From: Photobacterium damselae
GTDB taxonomy: Bacteria; Pseudomonadota; Gammaproteobacteria; Enterobacterales; Vibrionaceae
NCBI RefSeq assembly: GCF_003026815.1
Contig: NZ_PYOG01000004.1
Location: forward strand, 186,001-250,000
DNA: 64,000 nt
Reading direction: 5' to 3'
Positions 58,918 through 64,000 of the stretch are shown here, one piece after another. How positions within the stretch are numbered: the stretch's first letter is position 1; every line of letters begins with the position of its first letter. The translations under genes were made by a program, and so were the position numbers. The notes under the pieces are model-generated. The model was not told the origin of the DNA and searched no databases. It worked only from the letters and a program-made list of their open reading frames with translations.

Positions 58918-58922
58918 CATCT

Positions 58923-58931
58923 AAGCCTTTG
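58923..58931. repeat. Candidate right border repeat of the island
   Basis: This is the second copy of AAGCCTTTG, 53 bp past the ssb stop and about 124 bp upstream of the first recombinase gene. Confidence 0.4.
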
Positions 58932-58946
58932 CTATAGTTAACTTAA

Positions 58947-58976
58947 ATTATAAAAGTTAACAAAACCAAGTCTCAA
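58947..58976 (-). promoter_or_regulatory. Candidate sigma-70 promoter between ssb and the island
   Basis: On the minus strand TTGAGA (58971-58976), an 18-bp spacer and TATAAT (58947-58952) form a near-consensus promoter pointing at the island. It lies outside the candidate border repeat, so it would belong to the host chromosome. Confidence 0.45.
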
Positions 58977-58983
58977 GTAATCG

Positions 58984-59532
58984 CTAGAATGGAATATCGT
59001 CATCGAAGTCCATTGGCGGCTCATTGTACTGCTGCTGAGGTGCAGGTTGTTGAGCTGGAGCTTGTTGCTGCTGTTGTTGTGGAGCAAAGTTTTGTGCTGC
59101 TGGCTGTTGTGGTTGACCCCAACTGCCTTGCTGCTGTTGACCGCCCATAGGAGCGCCCATACCTTGACCACCTTGGTTTTGACGGCCACCCAACATTTGC
59201 ATAACGCCGTTAAAGCCTTGTACTACGATCTCTGTAGTGTACTGATCTTGGCCCTGTTGGTTCTGCCACTTACGAGTTTGTAGCTGACCCTCAATGTATA
59301 CTTGAGAACCTTTACGTAGGTATTCACCAGCAACTTCAGCTAATTTGCCAAATAGAACCACACGGTGCCATTCAGTTTTTTCACGATTTTCGCCGGTTGC
59401 TTTATCACGCCAAGTTTCTGAAGTTGCAATGGTAATGTTTGCAACCGCACCGCCATTTGGCATGTAACGAACTTCAGGATCATTTCCTAGGTTACCCACT
59501 AGGATAACTTTGTTTACGCCACGACTGGCCAT
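58984..59532 (-). CDS. ssb: SSB, single-stranded DNA-binding protein
   Basis: SSB coats single-stranded DNA in replication, repair and recombination. The 182-aa product has an OB fold (about 1-112; [20 protein letters not shown], then [18 protein letters not shown]), a Gln/Pro/Gly-rich linker (about 115-170) and the acidic partner-binding tip MDFDDDIPF. It is divergent from uvrA across an SOS box, as in E. coli. Confidence 0.97.
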   Translation of the reverse strand: MASRGVNKVILVGNLGNDPEVRYMPNGGAVANITIATSETWRDKATGENREKTEWHRVVLFGKLAEVAGEYLRKGSQVYIEGQLQTRKWQNQQGQDQYTTEIVVQGFNGVMQMLGGRQNQGGQGMGAPMGGQQQQGSWGQPQQPAAQNFAPQQQQQQAPAQQPAPQQQYNEPPMDFDDDIPF

Positions 59533-59710
59533 AGTTCACTCCAAATCTAATGGCGTACAAATAAAATGTATCGCCCTAAGCTAAGTTTACACTTAATCGT
59601 GCAGTTTATCATGGCAATGCTATTCAATGACAGAGCCAAGTTTGCAATAAAAGAAAGAAATATTCGTTTATGATTTACGAAAAAATTGCGTTTAATTCTT
59701 AATCTATGCA

Positions 59711-59726
59711 CTGTATCTTTATACAG
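59711..59726. promoter_or_regulatory. SOS box (LexA operator) between ssb and uvrA
   Basis: CTGTATCTTTATACAG matches the CTGT-N8-ACAG LexA consensus with an A+T-rich centre, 72 bp before uvrA. The E. coli uvrA-ssb intergenic region carries the equivalent site. Confidence 0.9.
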
Positions 59727-59798
59727 GTCATTCTTTCAAGACTTTTGTCTCTGTGTCATAATCATTTTTAATTAGTCAGCAGAATAAGCTTACAACAA

Positions 59799-62624
59799 AT
59801 GGATAAAATCGAAGTCAGGGGTGCAAGAACCCATAATCTAAAAAATATTAATCTCACTATTCCTCGCGATAAGCTCATTGTCATTACAGGCTTATCTGGC
59901 TCTGGTAAGTCATCTTTGGCTTTTGACACCCTGTATGCCGAAGGTCAACGTCGCTATGTTGAATCATTATCAGCTTATGCTCGTCAATTTTTATCCTTGA
60001 TGGAAAAACCTGATGTTGACCATATTGAAGGCTTATCTCCTGCGATCTCGATTGAACAAAAATCCACATCGCATAACCCTCGCTCGACCGTCGGCACTAT
60101 TACTGAGGTCTATGATTACCTTCGTTTGTTATATGCCCGTGTCGGTGAACCTCGTTGCCCTACGCATAACGTAACGCTTGCCGCTCAAACCGTCAGTCAA
60201 ATGGTCGATCAAGTACTGTCTCTTCCTGAAGGCAGTAAACTAATGATGCTGGCACCTATCATCAAAGAACGTAAAGGCGAACACGTAAAGACCTTGGCAA
60301 ATCTGGCAGCTCAAGGCTATATCCGAGCCCGTATTGATGGTGAAGTTTGTGATCTTTCCGATCCTCCAACACTCGAATTACACAAAAAACACACCATAGA
60401 AGTTGTGGTTGATCGCTTTAAAGTTCGAGACGATCTACAACAGCGTCTGGCTGAATCATTTGAAACGGCACTAGAGTTATCTGGTGGTAATGTGGTTATT
60501 AGCCCAATGGATGGCGATGGTGAAGAGCTTGTCTTTTCTGCAAACTTTGCCTGCCCGCACTGTGGCTATAGCATGCAAGAACTTGAGCCTCGCCTATTTT
60601 CTTTTAATAACCCAGCTGGAGCTTGTGGAACCTGTGATGGTCTTGGAGTACAGCAATACTTTGATCCCGAACGCGTGGTTCAAAATGGCGAATTAAGTTT
60701 AGCCGGAGGTGCTATTCGAGGCTGGGATAAGAAAAACTTCTATTACTTTCAAATGCTCAAGTCTCTTGCTGAACATTATGATTTTGATGTCGATGCTCCA
60801 TTCAACAGCTTATCGAAGAAAGTTCAAAACGTAGTACTTAATGGTTCTGGCACAACCAATATCGAATTTAAATACATCAATGATCGCGGTGATATCACGG
60901 TTCGCCGTCACCCATTTGAAGGTATTTTAAATAATATGGAACGCCGCTATCACGATACCGAATCTAACTCTGTACGTGAAGATCTTGCCAAGTTTGTCTC
61001 AACCAAACCTTGTGCGAGCTGTCATGGTTCTCGACTTCGCCAAGAAGCACGTCATGTTTTTATTCATGAAACGAACTTGCCGCAAATTTGCGAAATGAGC
61101 ATCAATGAAGCGCTAGCGTTCTTTACCCAGCTAGAACTGACGGGGCAACGCGCTCAAATTGCCGAGAAAGTATTAAAAGAGATCCAAGAGCGTTTAAGTT
61201 TCTTAGTTAATGTTGGTCTAAATTATCTTAACTTATCACGCAGTGCCGATACTTTATCAGGCGGAGAAGCACAACGAATTCGTCTTGCAAGTCAAATTGG
61301 TGCAGGCCTCGTTGGGGTTATGTATGTACTGGATGAGCCATCGATTGGTCTTCACCAACGTGATAACGAACGCCTTCTTAAAACACTCACTCACTTGCGA
61401 GACCTAGGTAATACCGTGATTGTGGTCGAACATGATGAGGATGCAATTCGAGCGGCAGATTACATAATCGATATCGGCCCAGGTGCTGGTGTTCATGGCG
61501 GTAATATTATTGCTGAAGGCACATTAAAAGATATTTTAAAATCCAAACAGTCTCTTACTGGTCAATATCTCAGTGGTAAAAAGTCTATTGCTGTCCCTGA
61601 GCAACGCATCCCATTTGATAGCAAGAAGACAGTAAAACTGCTTGGCGCAACAGGTAACAACCTAAAAAATGTCGATCTTGAAATACCGGTAGGCTTATTT
61701 ACTTGTATCACTGGGGTATCAGGTTCCGGTAAATCAACTCTGATTAATGATACTTTCTTTGAAATTGCCCATCATAAGCTCAATGGTGCCACCAGCGGCG
61801 ATCCAGCTCCTTATAAAGAGATCCAAGACCTTGAGCATTTTGACAAGGTGATCGATATTGATCAAAGCCCTATTGGTCGTACACCTCGCTCCAATCCTGC
61901 TACTTATACAGGGATCTTTACCCCTATTCGTGAGCTATTTGCAGGTACTCAAGAGTCTCGTTCTCGTGGTTATAAACCAGGACGATTTAGCTTTAACGTT
62001 CGAGGTGGTCGATGTGAAGCATGTCAGGGTGATGGCGTTATTAAAGTGGAAATGCACTTCTTGCCTGATGTGTATGTCCCTTGTGACTCTTGTAAAGGCA
62101 AACGCTATAACCGCGAAACATTAGAAGTGCGTTACAAGGGTAAAACCATTGATGAAGTATTAGAGATGACGGTGGAAGATGCCCGTAAGTTCTTCGATCC
62201 GGTTCCCGTTATCGCACGAAAACTGCAAACCTTAATGGATGTCGGCCTCTCTTATATTCGCTTAGGCCAAGCCGCAACAACCTTATCTGGTGGTGAAGCG
62301 CAGAGAGTTAAATTAGCTCGTGAACTGTCAAAAAGAGATACAGGAAAAACCTTATATATTCTCGATGAGCCAACGACAGGTCTGCATTTCCATGATATCC
62401 AGCAGTTACTTACTGTACTGCATCAATTACGAGATCGTGGTAATACGATTGTGGTCATTGAGCATAACTTAGATGTGATTAAAACCGCAGACTGGATCGT
62501 TGATTTAGGTCCTGAAGGTGGTAGCGGTGGCGGACAAATTATTGCAACCGGAACACCAGAGCAAGTCGCACAAGTTGAAGGCTCCCATACTGCCCGATTC
62601 TTAAAACCACTGCTTACATCCTAA
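59799..62624 (+). CDS. uvrA: UvrA, excinuclease ABC subunit A
   Basis: UvrA finds bulky DNA lesions and loads UvrB in nucleotide excision repair. The 941-aa product has two ABC modules (Walker [10 protein letters not shown] near residue 31 and GVSGSGKST near 640; signatures [12 protein letters not shown] and [12 protein letters not shown]) and zinc fingers (CPHCGYS with [14 protein letters not shown] with [10 protein letters not shown]). Length matches the family. The SOS box upstream predicts LexA control. Confidence 0.98.
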   Translation: MDKIEVRGARTHNLKNINLTIPRDKLIVITGLSGSGKSSLAFDTLYAEGQRRYVESLSAYARQFLSLMEKPDVDHIEGLSPAISIEQKSTSHNPRSTVGTITEVYDYLRLLYARVGEPRCPTHNVTLAAQTVSQMVDQVLSLPEGSKLMMLAPIIKERKGEHVKTLANLAAQGYIRARIDGEVCDLSDPPTLELHKKHTIEVVVDRFKVRDDLQQRLAESFETALELSGGNVVISPMDGDGEELVFSANFACPHCGYSMQELEPRLFSFNNPAGACGTCDGLGVQQYFDPERVVQNGELSLAGGAIRGWDKKNFYYFQMLKSLAEHYDFDVDAPFNSLSKKVQNVVLNGSGTTNIEFKYINDRGDITVRRHPFEGILNNMERRYHDTESNSVREDLAKFVSTKPCASCHGSRLRQEARHVFIHETNLPQICEMSINEALAFFTQLELTGQRAQIAEKVLKEIQERLSFLVNVGLNYLNLSRSADTLSGGEAQRIRLASQIGAGLVGVMYVLDEPSIGLHQRDNERLLKTLTHLRDLGNTVIVVEHDEDAIRAADYIIDIGPGAGVHGGNIIAEGTLKDILKSKQSLTGQYLSGKKSIAVPEQRIPFDSKKTVKLLGATGNNLKNVDLEIPVGLFTCITGVSGSGKSTLINDTFFEIAHHKLNGATSGDPAPYKEIQDLEHFDKVIDIDQSPIGRTPRSNPATYTGIFTPIRELFAGTQESRSRGYKPGRFSFNVRGGRCEACQGDGVIKVEMHFLPDVYVPCDSCKGKRYNRETLEVRYKGKTIDEVLEMTVEDARKFFDPVPVIARKLQTLMDVGLSYIRLGQAATTLSGGEAQRVKLARELSKRDTGKTLYILDEPTTGLHFHDIQQLLTVLHQLRDRGNTIVVIEHNLDVIKTADWIVDLGPEGGSGGGQIIATGTPEQVAQVEGSHTARFLKPLLTS

Positions 62625-62655
62625 TGTGAATTGACTCGCTTTTTTATCAAAATCA

Positions 62656-62684
62656 ACAGGCTGGCACTACCCCAGCCTGTTTTT
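62656..62684 (+). terminator. Rho-independent terminator after uvrA
   Basis: A perfect 9-bp GC-rich stem (62656-62664 with 62672-62680) with a 7-nt loop is followed by T residues, 32 bp after the uvrA stop. Confidence 0.88.
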
Positions 62685-62776
62685 GTAGTAATATGCACAA
62701 CCATTACTATTTTTTCTTCAATTTCAATCTCAAATTGGCTTGATAAAATTGAAATAAAACTGCACTAGGATTGCTG

Positions 62777-64000
62777 ATGGCCGTTGTACAACTACAAGGA
62801 ACCCGTCTAGAACCCCAACAAATTAGTAAACCGTTGGTTCGTTACTTTTTGGTTTCTATTGCTGCTCTCTTTTTGCTAGCAATGCACTATTTCCAACACA
62901 ATCCTGGAGGTTCAGGTCTTGAACTCTCTTTTAACGTTACCAGTTGGATCCCTTTTAGTATTGCCATTGCTTTAGGATTGGCTGAGATCTGTCGACAGAA
63001 AATTTGGCGTTACTCCAAGCTAACCCTAATTCTACTGCTGTGCTGCGTTTTGCTCTCACTGCCCGTGTTCTACCCCAATGCCGATGCAAGTCAGGTCAGT
63101 TTTCGTCTTTTTACTCTCTGGAGTGGCTGGCTCTTTTTTGTCGCCTTACAACAATTTACCTTTACCCATAAGCAACGCCAACGCATTTTATGGTTTATCT
63201 TAGCTGGTATTTTAATTGAGACCCTCTTTGCATGGGTACAATTTCTCTATCTAAAACCAGGCAACCCTTTTGGCTACGATACCTTAGCTAATCGACCATA
63301 CGGCATTTTTCAACAGCCTAATGTTATGGCTAGCTTTCTTGCGACAGGACTGGTTTTATCAGCCTACTTGCTTGCTCGTGTGCCAATGTATCGTGGAAAG
63401 TGGAACTGGCAACATCTTATTTTACAGCTCACCCCTGTGCTCATCATACCGATCTTAGTCGTCTTAAGTTCTCGCACTGGATGGCTTGGCGCAATCGTTG
63501 GTGTTGGTCTGATGATACCTTACCTCCACCGCTTTGCACCCAAGAAACTATGGATAGGTTGGCTATTAATGGTAGCAGCTGGTTTAATGAGTGCTTGGGG
63601 TCTTACCGCGGAACGCTCATGGGCTCCAGCTGATGGTCGAGTTAGCTTACAGAGTTTACGCTCAGTACATATTCCACAAGCTTTTGATATGTTTAAAGCA
63701 GAACCCATGACAGGCTATGGTTATGGACGCTTTGAAACCGCTTACATCACTCAAACCGCTATCTGGCATCACGACGATCCAAAGCTACCCGCAGGAGTAC
63801 CAAGTTTAGATCATCCCCATAATGAATTGGTCTTTTGGGCAGCAGAAGGCGGTATTATTCCGTTACTTGGCCTATTGATTGCAGCCACGGCGGTCTTCCT
63901 TAAAATCAAAAAAGCGCGCCAAGGCACCCAACTTGCACTGATTGGATTATTTTTTCCTATCACCTTGCACACCCAGCTGGAATATCCGTTTTATCACTCG
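62777..64000 (+). CDS. pglL: PglL-family O-oligosaccharyltransferase (Wzy_C family), partial
   Basis: The gene runs off the right window edge; 408 codons are present from the ATG at 62777, read directly from the sequence. The product is a polytopic membrane protein with many helices. Family motifs are FQQPNVMASFLATGL, the large periplasmic loop ending in LDHPHNELVFWAAEGG, and HTQLEYPFYHS. The same gene follows uvrA in V. cholerae, where its product transfers glycans from undecaprenyl carriers to proteins. Its substrate here is unknown; pilins are a possible target. Confidence 0.85.
   Translation, partial: MAVVQLQGTRLEPQQISKPLVRYFLVSIAALFLLAMHYFQHNPGGSGLELSFNVTSWIPFSIAIALGLAEICRQKIWRYSKLTLILLLCCVLLSLPVFYPNADASQVSFRLFTLWSGWLFFVALQQFTFTHKQRQRILWFILAGILIETLFAWVQFLYLKPGNPFGYDTLANRPYGIFQQPNVMASFLATGLVLSAYLLARVPMYRGKWNWQHLILQLTPVLIIPILVVLSSRTGWLGAIVGVGLMIPYLHRFAPKKLWIGWLLMVAAGLMSAWGLTAERSWAPADGRVSLQSLRSVHIPQAFDMFKAEPMTGYGYGRFETAYITQTAIWHHDDPKLPAGVPSLDHPHNELVFWAAEGGIIPLLGLLIAATAVFLKIKKARQGTQLALIGLFFPITLHTQLEYPFYHS

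Larger units (their letters stand above)
48990..58922 (-). mobile_element. Candidate SE-type integrative element carrying integron cassettes
   Basis: About 9.9 kb separate csrD from ssb, which are neighbours in Vibrio. The ssb-proximal end encodes a recombinase quartet in one tight minus-strand operon (57489-58799, 55919-57472, 53551-55926, 53129-53548). The number, sizes and order recall the intA-tfp-intB-srap core of the strand-biased circularizing integrative elements reported from Vibrio. The other half is cargo: a small gene and an integron-cassette cluster. The exact ends are inferred from a 9-bp direct repeat and are not proven. Tn554-like and RIT elements were considered; they lack this four-gene composition. 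Confidence 0.65.

Overview
The window is a stretch of a Vibrionaceae chromosome. The evidence is a complete 17-gene MSHA type IV pilus locus in the Vibrio order (csrD/mshH, I, J, K, L, M, N, E, G, F, B, A, C, D, O, P, Q), a PglL-type ligase beside uvrA, and a moderate A+T bias. Protein features such as the Q-rich SSB linker hint at Photobacterium or a close relative, but the genus is an inference. No rRNA, tRNA or CRISPR was seen.

Layout. (1) 1-6296: end of degQ, then degS (+), facing a minus-strand operon mlaF-mlaE-mlaD-mlaC-mlaB-ibaG-murA for outer-membrane lipid asymmetry and the first committed step of peptidoglycan synthesis. (2) 6739-14496 (+): yrbG-kdsD-kdsC-lptC-lptA-lptB-rpoN-hpf-ptsN-rapZ-npr, which covers Kdo synthesis, LPS transport, sigma-54 and the nitrogen PTS. 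(3) 14757-18190: mgtE (+), pmbA/tldE (-) and darP (+). (4) 18289-29152 (-): mreB-mreC-mreD, then maf-rng-yhdP-nit-tldD. (5) 29512-48770 (-): the MSHA locus, transcribed from csrD/mshH towards mshQ. (6) About 48.99-58.92 kb: an accessory island between csrD and ssb. (7) 58984-64000: ssb (-), an SOS box, uvrA (+) and a PglL-type O-oligosaccharyltransferase (+) cut by the window end.

The island is the unusual part. At its ssb-proximal end lie four tightly packed minus-strand genes: a 436-aa tyrosine recombinase with all catalytic residues, a 517-aa recombinase-fold protein with an altered catalytic set, a 791-aa recombinase-like protein, and a 139-aa coiled-coil protein. This set and order resemble the strand-biased circularizing integrative elements (SEs) described in Vibrio. 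Downstream lie a small unknown gene and a short array of integron gene cassettes with two clear attC sites of 125 and 127 bp and one apparently truncated attC, but no integron integrase. The island therefore looks like an SE-type element carrying a cluster of attC sites lacking an integrase (CALIN). A 9-bp direct repeat at 48981-48989 and 58923-58931 is the best candidate for its borders. The cassettes encode small membrane proteins and a SEC-C zinc protein of unknown role.

The core genes outside the island form a coherent envelope set: LPS export, Mla, MreBCD, PglL and the pilus. MshE carries tandem c-di-GMP-binding motifs. Several genes are given shorter starts than the longest ORF, where an in-frame ATG or TTG with a ribosome binding site fits the family better.
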